Notes: generated from the sequence alone by a model not told the origin. Positions 18,726 to 28,294 are shown, counted from the first letter of the stretch. The stretch: 64,000 bases of DNA from Paracoccus gahaiensis (GCF_005048225.1 NZ_SUNI01000005.1:62001-126000); one strand, 5' to 3'. Numbers and translations are program-made.

Positions 18726-19315
18726 CGGCTGTTTCACGTGAAACATTGCTACGCCTGGATATGTACCGGGGCTTGGTCGAAAAGTGGAACCCCAAGATCA
18801 ATCTTGTTGCGGCATCGACTTTGCCGGATTTCCAATCCCGCCATTTGGACGATAGCCTCCAGCTTGTCGACATTGCTCGTCCTTCAGGGGGAACCTGGCT
18901 TGATCTTGGCAGCGGCGGCGGATTGCCAGGCATCGTGGTTGCGATCATGACCGCCGACCGCCCGCTCTCGATCATCTTGGTCGAGAGCGACCGTCGAAAA
19001 TCTGCCTTCTTGCGAAACGTCGTTCGAAAGTTGTCCCTGCCAAACGTGTTGGTCATTTCTGATCGTATCATGTCGATTCCGCCCCAAAAAGCTGACCACA
19101 TTTCCGCCCGCGCCCTCGCGCCTCTTCCGCAGCTGCTCGAGATGGTCCACATGCATCTGAAACCGACAGGAACGGCATATTTGATGAAAGGTCGAACGTG
19201 GCGCGAGGAATCTGCGTGGACGAAGGACGATTGGCAATTTGATCTCGAGGCCGTTCCGAGTAGAACAGATCCGGAAGCCGCAATTCTGAAAGTGACCGGA
19301 GTCTCTCATGCCTGA
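18722..19315 (+). CDS. rsmG: 16S rRNA (guanine527-N7)-methyltransferase RsmG (GidB)
   Basis: The 197-residue protein has the SAM-binding motif [17 protein letters not shown] (about 60-76) and the RsmG layout with an N-terminal segment [20 protein letters not shown]. It methylates G527 of 16S rRNA; loss gives low-level streptomycin resistance in several bacteria. It overlaps mnmG as ATGA and parA by 8 bases. Codons 3-8 (AVSRET) are specified by a perfect parS palindrome. Confidence 0.94.
   Translation: MTAVSRETLLRLDMYRGLVEKWNPKINLVAASTLPDFQSRHLDDSLQLVDIARPSGGTWLDLGSGGGLPGIVVAIMTADRPLSIILVESDRRKSAFLRNVVRKLSLPNVLVISDRIMSIPPQKADHISARALAPLPQLLEMVHMHLKPTGTAYLMKGRTWREESAWTKDDWQFDLEAVPSRTDPEAAILKVTGVSHA
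18730..18745. promoter_or_regulatory. parS: parS centromere site 2
   Basis: TGTTTCACGTGAAACA is a perfect 16-bp palindrome and a perfect parS. It lies in the first codons of rsmG, 1.4 kb upstream of parB and 1.87 kb from parS site 1. Confidence 0.95.
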
Positions 19316-20093
19316 ACAGCACATCGTGGCAATCGCCAATCAGAAGGGCGGTGTCGGCAAGACGACCACGGCGGTCAATCTGGGGGCAGCCTTGGCGCAG
19401 GCGGGACATGCCACGATTCTCGTGGATCTGGATCCTCAGGGCAACGCTTCGACGGGGCTGGGAATTTCGGCAGATCAACGTCAGCATACGATCTACGACC
19501 TTCTGACAGGCGACGTTGATCTGGAGACGGCATCGGTCGCGACCGACATTCACAACCTGCGTTTGGTCCCGTCCACGTCTGACCTCGCCTCCGCGGATGT
19601 GCAGCTGTCACACGTCATGGACCGAACCCGCCTCCTGGAGCGGCAGCTCGCCTCGGCCCCAGCAGGGACCATCATCCTGATCGACTGCCCGCCTGCTTTG
19701 GGCCTTCTCACCGTCAACGCGATGGTCGCGGCTTCAAGCGTGCTCGTTCCCTTGCAGGCAGAGTTCTATGCACTTGAGGGCCTGTCGCAGCTTCTGGCCA
19801 CCGTCAAGCAGGTCCGGCAGGGCGCAAATCCCCGCCTGCGCATCAATGGCATTCTTCTGACCATGTCGGATTACCGGAACAACCTGTCTCAGCAGGTCGA
19901 GGCCGATGCACGCGAGACCTTGGGCGATCTGGTCTATCCCACGGTCATTCCCCGCAATGTCCGCGTATCAGAGGCCCCGTCGCATGCCCAGCCCGTGCTG
20001 ATCTATGACCCCAGCTCGAAGGGCAGCGTTGCCTATCGTCAGTTCGCGACCGAGTTCACCGCACGCCTGAAACTTCAGCCGGAGATTGCCTGA
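19308..20093 (+). CDS. parA: Chromosome partitioning ATPase ParA
   Basis: The 261-residue protein begins IVAIANQKGGVGKTTTAVNL, containing the deviant Walker A KGGVGKTT typical of ParA/Soj, and has LVDLDPQGNASTGLG as the Walker A' region. It would move ParB-parS complexes to the poles using nucleoid-bound ATP cycles. It overlaps rsmG and its stop shares one base with the parB start. Confidence 0.96.
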   Translation: MPEQHIVAIANQKGGVGKTTTAVNLGAALAQAGHATILVDLDPQGNASTGLGISADQRQHTIYDLLTGDVDLETASVATDIHNLRLVPSTSDLASADVQLSHVMDRTRLLERQLASAPAGTIILIDCPPALGLLTVNAMVAASSVLVPLQAEFYALEGLSQLLATVKQVRQGANPRLRINGILLTMSDYRNNLSQQVEADARETLGDLVYPTVIPRNVRVSEAPSHAQPVLIYDPSSKGSVAYRQFATEFTARLKLQPEIA

Positions 20094-20995
20094 TGTCGGA
20101 CAACAAGCTTGCCAAACGCGGCCTTGGGCGGGGCCTGTCGGCGCTCATGGCGGATATGGATCTGGATGGCGGTCCCGCAGGCCCTGCGGCGGCGACTCGT
20201 GATCGGACCCTGGTTCCGATCGAACAGATCACCGCAAATCCCGATCAGCCGCGACGGAGCTTCGATCCCGAGGCTTTGCAGGAACTGGCAGCGTCCCTCA
20301 AGCAGCGCGGGGTTTTGCAGCCGCTCATCGTGCGCCCTCACCCTCAGGACAAGGGGCTGTACCAGATCGTTGCCGGGGAACGCCGCTGGCGCGCGGCGCA
20401 GATGGCGCAATTGCATGACATTCCGGTCATCATCCGCGAGATGTCGGATACGGAGGTTCTGGAGGTCGCGATCATCGAGAACATCCAGCGCGCCGACCTG
20501 AACGCGATCGAAGAAGCCGCATCCTTCCGCCAGTTGATGGAGCGTTTCGGGCATACGCAGGAACGCCTCGCCGAGGCGCTCAACAAAAGCCGCAGCCATA
20601 TTGCCAATCTTCTGCGCCTCCTGTCGCTGCCCGACTCGGTGCAGGACATGGTCAAGACGGGAAAGCTAAGTGCCGGTCATGCGCGGGCCCTGATCACGGC
20701 ACAAAATGCCCCTCAGCTCGCCCAGAAGATCGTCGAGAAGGGCCTTTCAGTCCGGGACACGGAAGAGATGGTTCGGAATCTTGACCAGTCCGGGACCAAG
20801 CCTGCGCGCAAATCCTCCGCACGGGCCCATGACAAGGATGCAGACACCCGGGCGTTGGAGGCTGATCTGTCCGCCCACCTGAAGATGAAGGTCGACATCA
20901 CCCATGTCGGGACCGAGGGCGGGCATCTCACGGTCACCTATCGAGATCTGGATCAACTGGATCGGCTATGCCAGCTTCTGGGCGGGCAATCCTGA
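20093..20995 (+). CDS. parB: Chromosome partitioning protein ParB
   Basis: The 300-residue protein has the ParA-stimulating N-terminus (KRGLGRGLSALMAD), the CTPase motif GERRWRAAQMA, the ENIQRADLNAIEEA box, a helix-turn-helix (about 145-200, containing LNKSRSHIANLLRLLSLP) and a C-terminal dimerisation domain. ParB binds parS, and two parS sites lie 1.4 and 3.2 kb upstream. It closes the origin-proximal operon. Confidence 0.96.
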   Translation: MSDNKLAKRGLGRGLSALMADMDLDGGPAGPAAATRDRTLVPIEQITANPDQPRRSFDPEALQELAASLKQRGVLQPLIVRPHPQDKGLYQIVAGERRWRAAQMAQLHDIPVIIREMSDTEVLEVAIIENIQRADLNAIEEAASFRQLMERFGHTQERLAEALNKSRSHIANLLRLLSLPDSVQDMVKTGKLSAGHARALITAQNAPQLAQKIVEKGLSVRDTEEMVRNLDQSGTKPARKSSARAHDKDADTRALEADLSAHLKMKVDITHVGTEGGHLTVTYRDLDQLDRLCQLLGGQS

Positions 20996-21035
20996 CCACA
21001 TCTGGCGTTTCAACACGGTCAGTCCGCTAAATGTG

Positions 21036-21392
21036 CTATGCCTCGGGCCGGCTGATCAGATAAAGTGCGACGGTCGCACAGACCGCCGCCTGAACCCCCA
21101 CGACCCAGGGCGGCATCCCGACATACCAGGACAGCGCGACGCCGCCCGTCATGGCGCTGATCGCCCAGATCTTGGCCACCCGCCCGACGGCGCCCCGCTC
21201 CTGCCACGCCTGAACCGGCGGGCCATAGGTCGGATGCTCGAGGATCCTGCGGTGCAGTACGGGCGAGGATCGTGCGAAGGCCCAGGCTGCCACCAACAGG
21301 AAGGGAACGGTCGGCATGACGGGCAGGGCGACGCCCACGATTCCAAGACCAAGGAACAGCCAGCCCACCATCAGCCATAACCGACGTCGCAT
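21036..21392 (-). CDS. DUF454 (YbaN-like) small membrane protein
   Basis: The 118-residue protein has two or three membrane helices; the N-terminal half (GWLFLGLGIVGVALPVMPTV followed by PFLLVAAWAFARSSP) is the hallmark of the YbaN/DUF454 family, whose function is unknown. It starts three bases after the hemW stop, so it is probably co-transcribed with hemW, and converges on parB with a 40-base gap. Confidence 0.85.
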   Translation of the reverse strand: MRRRLWLMVGWLFLGLGIVGVALPVMPTVPFLLVAAWAFARSSPVLHRRILEHPTYGPPVQAWQERGAVGRVAKIWAISAMTGGVALSWYVGMPPWVVGVQAAVCATVALYLISRPEA

Positions 21393-21395
21393 GGC

Positions 21396-22574
21396 TCAGG
21401 CCGCCAGATCGCGCAGGATGGCGTTGAGGACCGGACGCCCCTCGGCAGTGGCATGAATCCGACCGTCCTGCCGACGGATCATCCCCAGATCGATCAGAGA
21501 GGCCACCGCCGCCGCGTCAAAGCCGTGGCCGGCCAGCGCGGCATAGCGCGCTTCGTCCAGCCCTTCGGTCAGGCGCAGGGCCATCAGCAGATACTCCGTC
21601 GCCTGTTCGTCCTGCGGGATGAACTCGCGCAGGCTCTCCCCCGTTCCCTCGGCCTCGACCGCGGCCAGCCAGGCGCCCGGAATCCGATGCGCCTCGGTCG
21701 CGATCCGTCCCTGGGGCAGGGTCAGCCGCCCATGCGCCCCCGGCCCGACCGCCGCCCAGTCCCCCTGGCGCCAATAGACCAGGTTGTGGCGGCTTTCCGA
21801 GCCCGCCCGCGCGTGGTTCGAGATCTCGTAGCAGCCCATTCCGGCAGCCTCGCAGATCTCCTGCGTGTCGAAATACATGTCCGCCGACAGGTCGTCATCG
21901 GGCAGGTCGCGCAGCGTGCCGGCGGCGGCGCGGCTGCCGAAGGCCGTGCCGGGCTCGATGGTGAGCTGATAGAGCGACAGATGGTCCACCGTCATGTCCA
22001 ACGCTGCGCGCAGTTCGGCCCGCCAGGCGGCGCGGTCCTGCCCCTGGCGCGCATAGATCAGATCGAAGCTGACCCGCCCGAAGACCTCGCGCGCCACGTC
22101 GAAGGCCGCCCGCGCCTCGGCCACCGAATGCAGCCGCCCGAGGCGCCGCAAATCGGGGTCGTTCAGCGCCTGGATGCCCATGGACAGCCGGTTCACCCCC
22201 GCATCCGCAAAGCCGCGAAACCGGCCCTTCTCGACGCTGGTCGGATTGGCCTCCAGCGAGATCTCGATATCGTTGGCGAAGCCCCATCCAGCCTGCGCGG
22301 CCCGGATGACCGCATCCACCGTCTCGGGCTGCATCAGGGACGGGGTGCCCCCGCCAAAGAAGATGCTGCCCAGATGGCGGTCCGGCGTCTCGGCAGCCAC
22401 CCGGGCGATCTCGGAGGTCAGGGCCGCCGCCCATCGCTTCTGGTCGACATGGGCGGTGACATGGCTGTTGAAGTCGCAATAGGGGCATTTGGCCGCGCAG
22501 AAGGGCCAATGGACGTAGAGGCCGAAGCCGCCCGCCCGCCAATCCTCCGACTGCACCGCGCCACTCGGTGTCAT
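21396..22574 (-). CDS. hemW: HemW radical SAM heme chaperone (formerly HemN-like)
   Basis: The protein is about 392 residues long with the radical SAM motif WPFCAAKCPYCDF (Cx3CxxC) near residues 21-33 and the GGGTPS motif. HemW proteins lack coproporphyrinogen oxidase activity and deliver heme to respiratory enzymes. ATG at 22574 is chosen because the family normally begins shortly before LYVHWPFC; ATG at 22634, 12 bases after rdgB, would add 20 Arg/Gly-rich residues. Confidence 0.88.
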   Translation of the reverse strand: MTPSGAVQSEDWRAGGFGLYVHWPFCAAKCPYCDFNSHVTAHVDQKRWAAALTSEIARVAAETPDRHLGSIFFGGGTPSLMQPETVDAVIRAAQAGWGFANDIEISLEANPTSVEKGRFRGFADAGVNRLSMGIQALNDPDLRRLGRLHSVAEARAAFDVAREVFGRVSFDLIYARQGQDRAAWRAELRAALDMTVDHLSLYQLTIEPGTAFGSRAAAGTLRDLPDDDLSADMYFDTQEICEAAGMGCYEISNHARAGSESRHNLVYWRQGDWAAVGPGAHGRLTLPQGRIATEAHRIPGAWLAAVEAEGTGESLREFIPQDEQATEYLLMALRLTEGLDEARYAALAGHGFDAAAVASLIDLGMIRRQDGRIHATAEGRPVLNAILRDLAA

Positions 22575-22646
22575 CCGCGGACCGCCCCGATCTCCGTGCA
22601 GAGACCGCAGGCCCGTCCGGCGTCTCGGGGCCATTGGGCGATCGGC

Positions 22647-23255
22647 TTACGCAAAGGCCGCCTCGATCATCCGGGCCACGGCGCGGGCGCGGTGGCTGAG
22701 GCTGTTCTTCAGCTCGGTCGGCATCTCGCCCAAGGTGACGCCATGGCCCTCGGGCTGGAAGATGGGGTCATAGCCATGCCCCTCGGCGCCGCGCGGAGGC
22801 CAGACGACCTGACCGGGCAGCACGCCCTCGAAGACCTCGTCATGCCCGTCAGGCCACATCAGCACCAGCGTGCAGCGGAACTGCGCGAGATAGGGGGCAG
22901 GGATGCCGCTGGCCTCCAGTTCGCGCCAGGTGCGGGCCATCGCCATCGGGAAGTCGCGGCCTGCGCCGGTCTCGGCCCAATCGGCGGTATAGACGCCCGG
23001 CGCGCCCCCAAGCGCATCGACGCTGATGCCGCTGTCATCGGCCAGCGCGGGCAGGCCCGTCGCCGCCACGGCGGCGCGGGCCTTGATGCGGGCATTGCCG
23101 ACAAAGCTGTCCTCGGTCTCGACGGGCTCGGACAGGCCCATCTCGGCGGCGCCCACGACCTCGACGCCGTAGGGCGCCAGCAGCGCGCGCATCTCGGCCA
23201 GCTTGCCCGCATTATGCGTGGCGACCAGCAGGCGCTTTTCGGCGAATTGCCTCAT
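22647..23255 (-). CDS. rdgB: XTP/dITP diphosphatase (RdgB/HAM1)
   Basis: The protein has 202 residues from ATG at 23255. It has the nucleotide-binding start [14 protein letters not shown] (about 9-22) and the motif [13 protein letters not shown], both typical of RdgB. It hydrolyses non-canonical purine triphosphates such as dITP and XTP, keeping them out of DNA. The start overlaps the rph stop as ATGA; longer upstream frame is a shadow of rph. Confidence 0.94.
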   Translation of the reverse strand: MRQFAEKRLLVATHNAGKLAEMRALLAPYGVEVVGAAEMGLSEPVETEDSFVGNARIKARAAVAATGLPALADDSGISVDALGGAPGVYTADWAETGAGRDFPMAMARTWRELEASGIPAPYLAQFRCTLVLMWPDGHDEVFEGVLPGQVVWPPRGAEGHGYDPIFQPEGHGVTLGEMPTELKNSLSHRARAVARMIEAAFA

Positions 23256-23965
23256 GCCACGGCGGCCTTCTGGGCGGTGACCAGATCGGCCATGCCCGCT
23301 TCTGCCAGATCCAGCAGCCGGCCCATCTCGTCGCGCGAGAAGGTCGCGCCCTCGGCCGACATCTGCACCTCGATCAGACGCCCGGCGCCGGTCAGCACGA
23401 AGTTCCCGTCGGTTCCGGCCTCGCTGTCCTCGGCATAGTCCAGATCCAGCAGCGGCTGGCCCGCATAGATGCCGCAGCTGACGGCGGCCACATGGTCCAG
23501 GATCGGATCGCCGGAGATCGCCCCGGCCTTCAGCAGCTTGTTCACCGCCAGCCGCAACGCCACCCAGCCCCCGGTGATCGAGGCGCAGCGCGTCCCGCCA
23601 TCGGCCTGGATCACGTCGCAGTCGATGCTGATCTGCCGCTCGCCAAGCGCGCTGCGGTCGATGCCGGCGCGCAGGCTGCGCCCGATCAGGCGCTGGATTT
23701 CCTGGGTGCGGCCCGATTGCTTGCCCTGTGCGGCCTCGCGGCGGTTGCGCGTGTTCGTCGCCCGTGGCAGCATCCCGTATTCGGCGGTGACCCAGCCAAG
23801 CCCGGTGCCCTTCAGAAAGCGGGGCGGGTTGTCCTCGATCGTGGCGGTGCACAGGACATGCGTGTCGCCGCATTTGATCAGGCACGAGCCTTCCGCGTGC
23901 CGCATCACCCCGGTTTCAATTGAAATCGGACGCATTTGGGCTAGATTCCGGCCTGACGGGCGCAT
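23252..23965 (-). CDS. rph: Ribonuclease PH
   Basis: The protein has 237 residues from ATG at 23965, preceded by AAGGA. It has the phosphorolytic RNase core ([33 protein letters not shown] and [13 protein letters not shown]). RNase PH trims tRNA 3' ends using phosphate. The stop overlaps rdgB. It diverges from hrcA with an 85-base gap, the usual hrcA/rph arrangement in alphaproteobacteria. Confidence 0.95.
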   Translation of the reverse strand: MRPSGRNLAQMRPISIETGVMRHAEGSCLIKCGDTHVLCTATIEDNPPRFLKGTGLGWVTAEYGMLPRATNTRNRREAAQGKQSGRTQEIQRLIGRSLRAGIDRSALGERQISIDCDVIQADGGTRCASITGGWVALRLAVNKLLKAGAISGDPILDHVAAVSCGIYAGQPLLDLDYAEDSEAGTDGNFVLTGAGRLIEVQMSAEGATFSRDEMGRLLDLAEAGMADLVTAQKAAVA

Positions 23966-24050
23966 GACTGTTCCTTTTCGTGAAGATACCGCCCCATACC
24001 GCCCGGGGGCACCATCACGCAACCCCGTCAGGGGTCACAAGACAGGGGCC

Positions 24051-25106
24051 ATGGGTCAGGAAACGCTGCTGAACGAGCTGAACGACCGGTCCCGCGAAGT
24101 CTTTCGCCGGGTTGTCGAATCTTATCTGGACACCGGAGAGCCGGTGGGATCGCGCACCCTGACCCGGGCCCTGTCCGAAAAGATCAGCGCCGCCACGATC
24201 CGCAACGTCATGCAGGACCTGGAATTCATGGGTCTTCTGGACAGCCCCCACACCTCGGCGGGGCGTCTGCCCTCGCAGATGGGGCTGCGGCTGTTCGTCG
24301 ACGGGATGATGGAGATCGACGCCGTCGCCCCCACCGACCGCGCGGCCATCGACCAGACGCTTGGCAATGACGATCCCGAGACCGGGGTCCTGCTGGACCG
24401 GGTCAGCACCGCGCTGTCCTCGATCACCAAGGGCGCCTCGCTGGTGCTGATGCCCAAGCACGAGGCCCCGATCCGACATATCGAATTCGTCAGCCTGGGG
24501 CCGGACCGGGCGCTGGTGGTGCTGGTCTTTGCCGATGGCCATGTCGAAAACCGCATCTTCACCCCGCCGCCGGGCCAGACGCCGTCCTCCATGCGCGAGG
24601 CCGGGAACTTCCTCAACGCCATGGCCGAGGGCAAGACCCTGGCCGAGCTGCGCGGCGGGCTGGCCCATCAGATCAGCACCCGGCGGCGCGAGCTGGACGT
24701 TCTGGCCGCCGAGCTGGTCGAATCGGGCATCGCGCTCTGGGGGGCCGAGGCCGCCGATCCACGGCTGATCGTGCGGGGCCGGGCGAACCTTCTGGACAGC
24801 GAGGCCGCAGACCTGAACCGCATCCGCATCCTGTTCGACGATCTGGAACGCAAGCGCGACATCGTCGAATTCCTGGAACTGACCGAACGGGGCGAGGGGG
24901 TGCGCATCTTCATCGGCTCCGAAAACAAGCTTTTTTCACTTTCGGGTTCCGCTCTGGTGGTTTCACCCTATATGAATGCCGACCGGAAAATTGTCGGCGC
25001 GGTGGGTGTCATCGGGCCGACCCGGCTGAATTACGGCCGGATCGTGCCGATTGTCGATTACACCGCGCAGCTGGTCGGACGTGTGCTGTCCGGCCGGAAA
25101 GGATGA
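24051..25106 (+). CDS. hrcA: Heat-inducible transcription repressor HrcA
   Basis: The protein has 351 residues from ATG at 24051 (AGGGG 5 bases upstream). It has the N-terminal winged helix (LNDRSREVFRRVVESYLDTG, then SAATIRNVMQDLEFMG) and the GAF-like regulatory region ending VGVIGPTRLNYGRIVPIVDY. HrcA represses chaperone genes by binding CIRCE. No CIRCE inverted repeat is visible just upstream; a GCCCCAT sequence at 23991 resembles a sigma32 -10 but is not convincing. grpE follows 7 bases after the stop. Confidence 0.93.
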   Translation: MGQETLLNELNDRSREVFRRVVESYLDTGEPVGSRTLTRALSEKISAATIRNVMQDLEFMGLLDSPHTSAGRLPSQMGLRLFVDGMMEIDAVAPTDRAAIDQTLGNDDPETGVLLDRVSTALSSITKGASLVLMPKHEAPIRHIEFVSLGPDRALVVLVFADGHVENRIFTPPPGQTPSSMREAGNFLNAMAEGKTLAELRGGLAHQISTRRRELDVLAAELVESGIALWGAEAADPRLIVRGRANLLDSEAADLNRIRILFDDLERKRDIVEFLELTERGEGVRIFIGSENKLFSLSGSALVVSPYMNADRKIVGAVGVIGPTRLNYGRIVPIVDYTAQLVGRVLSGRKG

Positions 25107-25113
25107 AGTGACC

Positions 25114-25644
25114 ATGAACGAGCAGAACGAACAGCCGATGGACGAATTTCTCGAAGACCCGCTGGCCGAGCAGGATGACGAGATCGCCCGCCTGACGGCG
25201 GAGCGCGACGAATTGCGCGACAAATGGATGCGGGCGCTGGCCGATGCGGAAAACTCGCGCAAGCGGGCCGACAAGGACCGCCGCGACGCCGAGCAATACG
25301 GCGGCTCGCGCCTGGCCCGCGACCTGCTGCCGGTCCATGACGCGCTGACCCGCGCGCTGGATTCGGCGACCGAGGAACAGCGCGCCGGCGCCTCGGCCCT
25401 GATCGAGGGGGTCGAGCTGACCCTGCGCGAGCTGTCCAACGTCTTCACCAAGCACGGGATCACCATCATCCGCCCCGAACCGGGCGAGCGATTCGATCCC
25501 ACCCAGCACGAGGCCATGTTCGAGGCCCCCGTGCCCGGCACCGTCGCGGGCAATGTCATCCAGGTGATGGATAACGGCTTCCTGCTGCACGATCGCCTGC
25601 TGCGCCCTGCAAAGGTGGGTGTTTCCTCGACCCCGGCCAGCTGA
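25114..25644 (+). CDS. grpE: Nucleotide exchange factor GrpE
   Basis: The protein has 176 residues from ATG at 25114 with AAAGGA about 10 bases upstream. It has an acidic N-terminus, a long coiled coil (about 20-60, EIARLTAERDELRDKWMRAL) and the C-terminal beta domain (FDPTQHEAMFEAPV, GFLLHDRLLRPAKVGV). GrpE releases ADP from DnaK. It is encoded with hrcA; dnaK and dnaJ are not in the window. Confidence 0.95.
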   Translation: MNEQNEQPMDEFLEDPLAEQDDEIARLTAERDELRDKWMRALADAENSRKRADKDRRDAEQYGGSRLARDLLPVHDALTRALDSATEEQRAGASALIEGVELTLRELSNVFTKHGITIIRPEPGERFDPTQHEAMFEAPVPGTVAGNVIQVMDNGFLLHDRLLRPAKVGVSSTPAS

Positions 25645-25659
25645 CGACCGCATCTGGCG

Positions 25660-25679
25660 GCCCGGCGATCGTGCCGGGC
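25660..25679. terminator. Hairpin after grpE, weak terminator
   Basis: GCCCGGC (25660-25666) and GCCGGGC (25673-25679) form a 7-bp stem with a 6-base loop, 16 bases after the grpE stop. No T-tract follows, so termination could be Rho-dependent. Confidence 0.4.
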
Positions 25680-25758
25680 TGCTACCACCTTCCGCTGACT
25701 TGCCGAATGTTCCCAACAGCGCGACCTTTGGTCACGCCCGGTTCAGCCACAGGAGGGG

Positions 25759-26346
25759 ATGATGACGAGCACTCAGGGGGTTCATATCCACCCGGCCATC
25801 GATCAAGGAATTCATCAGGCCAGTCCCGGCTTTTCGGGGGGGGTCCTGACCTGTCATTGCGCGTCCGACCCGGTCAAGGTCCGGATCGGCGCCCAGACCG
25901 CCCACAACCATGTCTGCGGCTGCACCAAGTGCTGGAAGCCCGAAGGGGCCGATTTCAGCCAGGTCGCCGTGGTCGCCCGCGATGCGGTCGAGGTTCTGGA
26001 AAACGGCGACAAGCTGGAAGTCGTCAATGCCGATGCTCCGATCCAGCGCCATCGATGCCGCGGCTGCGGCGTCCACATGTATGGCCGGATCGAGAACAAG
26101 GACCATCCGTTCTACGGCCTCGACTTCGTCCATACCGAACTGTCGCCCGAGCCCGGCTGGTCGCCGCCCGAATTCGCGGCCTTCGTCAGCTCGGTCATCG
26201 AATCGGGTGTTGAGCCGTCGCAGATGGACGGCATCCGGTCGCGACTGCGCGAGCTGGGGCTGGAGCCCTATGATGCCCTGTCGCCACCCTTGATGGATGC
26301 GATCGCGACTCATGTCGCCAAGAAGTCCGGTGCGCTGCCCGCCTGA
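25759..26346 (+). CDS. gfa: S-(hydroxymethyl)glutathione synthase
   Basis: The 195-residue protein has the Cys-rich zinc sites of the Gfa family ([21 protein letters not shown] and [11 protein letters not shown]). Gfa speeds condensation of formaldehyde with glutathione to S-hydroxymethylglutathione, the first step of glutathione-dependent formaldehyde oxidation. AGGAGGGG lies just upstream; the second ATG at 25762 is also possible. adhC, the next enzyme of the pathway, follows 100 bases downstream. Confidence 0.94.
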   Translation: MMTSTQGVHIHPAIDQGIHQASPGFSGGVLTCHCASDPVKVRIGAQTAHNHVCGCTKCWKPEGADFSQVAVVARDAVEVLENGDKLEVVNADAPIQRHRCRGCGVHMYGRIENKDHPFYGLDFVHTELSPEPGWSPPEFAAFVSSVIESGVEPSQMDGIRSRLRELGLEPYDALSPPLMDAIATHVAKKSGALPA

Positions 26347-26383
26347 GGGTCGCGTCGCCGGACGGTGATGCAAGAACCATGCC

Positions 26384-26407
26384 AAGGGGCCGCGTCGTCG
26401 GCCCCTT
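26384..26407. terminator. Hairpin between gfa and adhC
   Basis: AAGGGGCCG (26384-26392) and CGGCCCCTT (26399-26407) form a perfect 9-bp stem with a 6-base loop. There is no long T-tract. It could terminate gfa or set the gfa/adhC ratio. Confidence 0.45.
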
Positions 26408-26446
26408 CGCCCTGAAAAGCCCCTGAGGGAGCGAGAGGAGACCAAG

Positions 26447-27577
26447 ATGAGAACACGTGCCGCCGTAGCCCTCGAGGCCGGCAAGCCGCTGGAAGTGATG
26501 GACGTCAACCTGGAAGGCCCCAAGGCCGGAGAGGTCATGATCGAGATCAAGGCGACCGGCATCTGCCATACCGACGAATTCACCCGCTCGGGCGCCGATC
26601 CCGAAGGCATCTTCCCCGCGATCCTGGGCCATGAGGGCGCCGGAATCGTGGTCGAGGTCGGCGAGGGCGTCAGATCCCTGAAGGTCGGCGATCACGTGAT
26701 CCCGCTCTATACCCCCGAATGCCGCGAATGCGCGTCCTGCCTGTCGGGCAAGACGAACCTGTGCACCAAGATCCGCGCGACCCAGGGGCAGGGCCTGATG
26801 CCCGATGGAACGACCCGGTTCAGCATGCTGGATGGGACGCCGATCTATCACTACATGGGCTGCTCGACCTTCGCCAACCACACGGTCCTGCCGGAAATCG
26901 CGGTGGCCAAGGTCCGAGACGACGCGCCCTTCGACAAGATCTGCTATATCGGCTGCGGCGTGACGACCGGCATCGGCGCGGTCATCAACACTGCCAAGGT
27001 CGAGATCGGCGCCAAGGCGGTGGTCTTCGGTTTGGGCGGGATCGGCCTGAACGTCGTGCAGGGCCTGCGACTGGCGGGTGCCGACATGATCATCGGCATC
27101 GATCTGAACAATGACCGCAAGGAGATGGCCGAGCGGTTCGGGATGACGCATTTCGTCAACCCGAAAGAGATCGACGGCAATATCGTCCAGCACATCGTCG
27201 AGATGACCAAGACGCCCTTCGACCAGATCGGCGGCGCGGATTACAGCTTCGACGCCACGGGCAGCACCAAGGTGATGCGGGACGCGCTGGAATGCACCCA
27301 TCGGGGCTGGGGCGTGTCGGTCGTCATCGGCGTGGCGGCCGCAGGGGCCGAGATCAGCACCCGGCCGTTCCAGCTGGTCACCGGCCGCGTCTGGAAGGGC
27401 ACGGCCTTCGGCGGCGCGCGTGGCCGGACCGACGTGCCCAAGATCGTCGACTGGTACATGGATGGCAAGATCGAGATCGACCCGATGATCACCCACACCA
27501 TGCCGCTCGAGGAAATCAACAAGGGCTTCGACCTGATGCATCACGGCGAATCCATTCGCTCGGTCGTCCTTTACTGA
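26447..27577 (+). CDS. adhC: S-(hydroxymethyl)glutathione dehydrogenase / class III alcohol dehydrogenase
   Basis: The 376-residue zinc dehydrogenase has the catalytic zinc motif [12 protein letters not shown] and GHEGAGIV, the structural zinc cysteines [15 protein letters not shown], and the NAD-binding loop [14 protein letters not shown]. It oxidises S-hydroxymethylglutathione to S-formylglutathione with NAD+. In Paracoccus this gene is called flhA. A GAGAGGAG ribosome site precedes the ATG. Together with gfa and fghA it completes formaldehyde oxidation to formate. Confidence 0.96.
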   Translation: MRTRAAVALEAGKPLEVMDVNLEGPKAGEVMIEIKATGICHTDEFTRSGADPEGIFPAILGHEGAGIVVEVGEGVRSLKVGDHVIPLYTPECRECASCLSGKTNLCTKIRATQGQGLMPDGTTRFSMLDGTPIYHYMGCSTFANHTVLPEIAVAKVRDDAPFDKICYIGCGVTTGIGAVINTAKVEIGAKAVVFGLGGIGLNVVQGLRLAGADMIIGIDLNNDRKEMAERFGMTHFVNPKEIDGNIVQHIVEMTKTPFDQIGGADYSFDATGSTKVMRDALECTHRGWGVSVVIGVAAAGAEISTRPFQLVTGRVWKGTAFGGARGRTDVPKIVDWYMDGKIEIDPMITHTMPLEEINKGFDLMHHGESIRSVVLY

Positions 27578-27604
27578 TCCTTCATGGCTGCTTAGGTATC
27601 TGTA

Positions 27605-27626
27605 CGGCGGGGCCCCGGTCCCGCCG
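27605..27626. repeat. Hairpin between adhC and the Clp peptidase gene
   Basis: CGGCGGG (27605-27611) pairs with CCCGCCG (27620-27626). It lies in the 78-base gap after adhC and is not followed by T residues. It may be a weak terminator or an mRNA-stabilising stem. Confidence 0.35.
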
Positions 27627-27655
27627 TCGCCATGAGAACAACGAGGAGCAGGCCC

Positions 27656-28294
27656 ATGCGCCATCAATGGCTGGACGATGATGATGACGACGAGCCCGAG
27701 GACGATCGCCGTCATCAGGGCGACAAGGACGAGGGTCTGGGCCTTCCCGAAGGCGACAAGATCGGCAAGCTGTACTTCAAGTCGCGCACCGTGATCGTCG
27801 CGGGCGGCATCAACGACAAGCTGGCGCAGCGCACCGTGGCGCATCTGCTGGCCTTGGCCGAGGATGGCGACGGGCCGATCAACATGCTGATCTCCTCGCC
27901 CGGCGGGCATGTGGAATCGGGCGACATGATCCATGACGTGATCAAGTTCATCCGCCCCACCGTGCGCACCATCGGCTCGGGCTGGGTGGCCAGCGCGGGC
28001 GCGCTGATCTTCGTCGCGGCGAAGAAGGAAAACCGCTACTGCCTGCCCAACACGCGCTTCCTGATCCACCAGCCCTCGGGCGGGATCGGCGGCACCTCGT
28101 CGGACATGATGATCCAGGCCGAACAGGTGCGTCTGATGCGCGACCGCCTGAACCAGGTCTTTGCCGATGCCACCGGCCAGACCATCGAGCGGATCGAGAA
28201 GGACACGCAGCGCGACTTCTGGCTGAACACGCAGGAGGCGCTGGATTACGGCCTCTTGGGTCAGGTGATCCGGACCGTGGACGACCTGAAATGA
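27656..28294 (+). CDS. ClpP-like serine peptidase with acidic N-terminus
   Basis: The protein has 212 residues from ATG at 27656 (GAGGAG upstream). The Clp core has the nucleophile segment GWVASAGALIFVAA, the His segment TRFLIHQPSGG and the C-terminal RDFWLNTQEALDYGLLGQVI. The N-terminus is unusual: six consecutive Asp at residues 7-12 followed by more acidic residues, and the serine segment differs from the canonical GQAASMGA. It is therefore probably a ClpP paralogue found in Rhodobacterales rather than the housekeeping ClpP; no clpX is adjacent. It overlaps the next gene as ATGA. Confidence 0.82.
   Translation: MRHQWLDDDDDDEPEDDRRHQGDKDEGLGLPEGDKIGKLYFKSRTVIVAGGINDKLAQRTVAHLLALAEDGDGPINMLISSPGGHVESGDMIHDVIKFIRPTVRTIGSGWVASAGALIFVAAKKENRYCLPNTRFLIHQPSGGIGGTSSDMMIQAEQVRLMRDRLNQVFADATGQTIERIEKDTQRDFWLNTQEALDYGLLGQVIRTVDDLK

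Noticed and set aside
21453..23438. 661-codon plus-strand frame opposite hemW and rdgB
   Set aside because: Low-complexity antisense translation; the minus strand carries well-defined enzymes.
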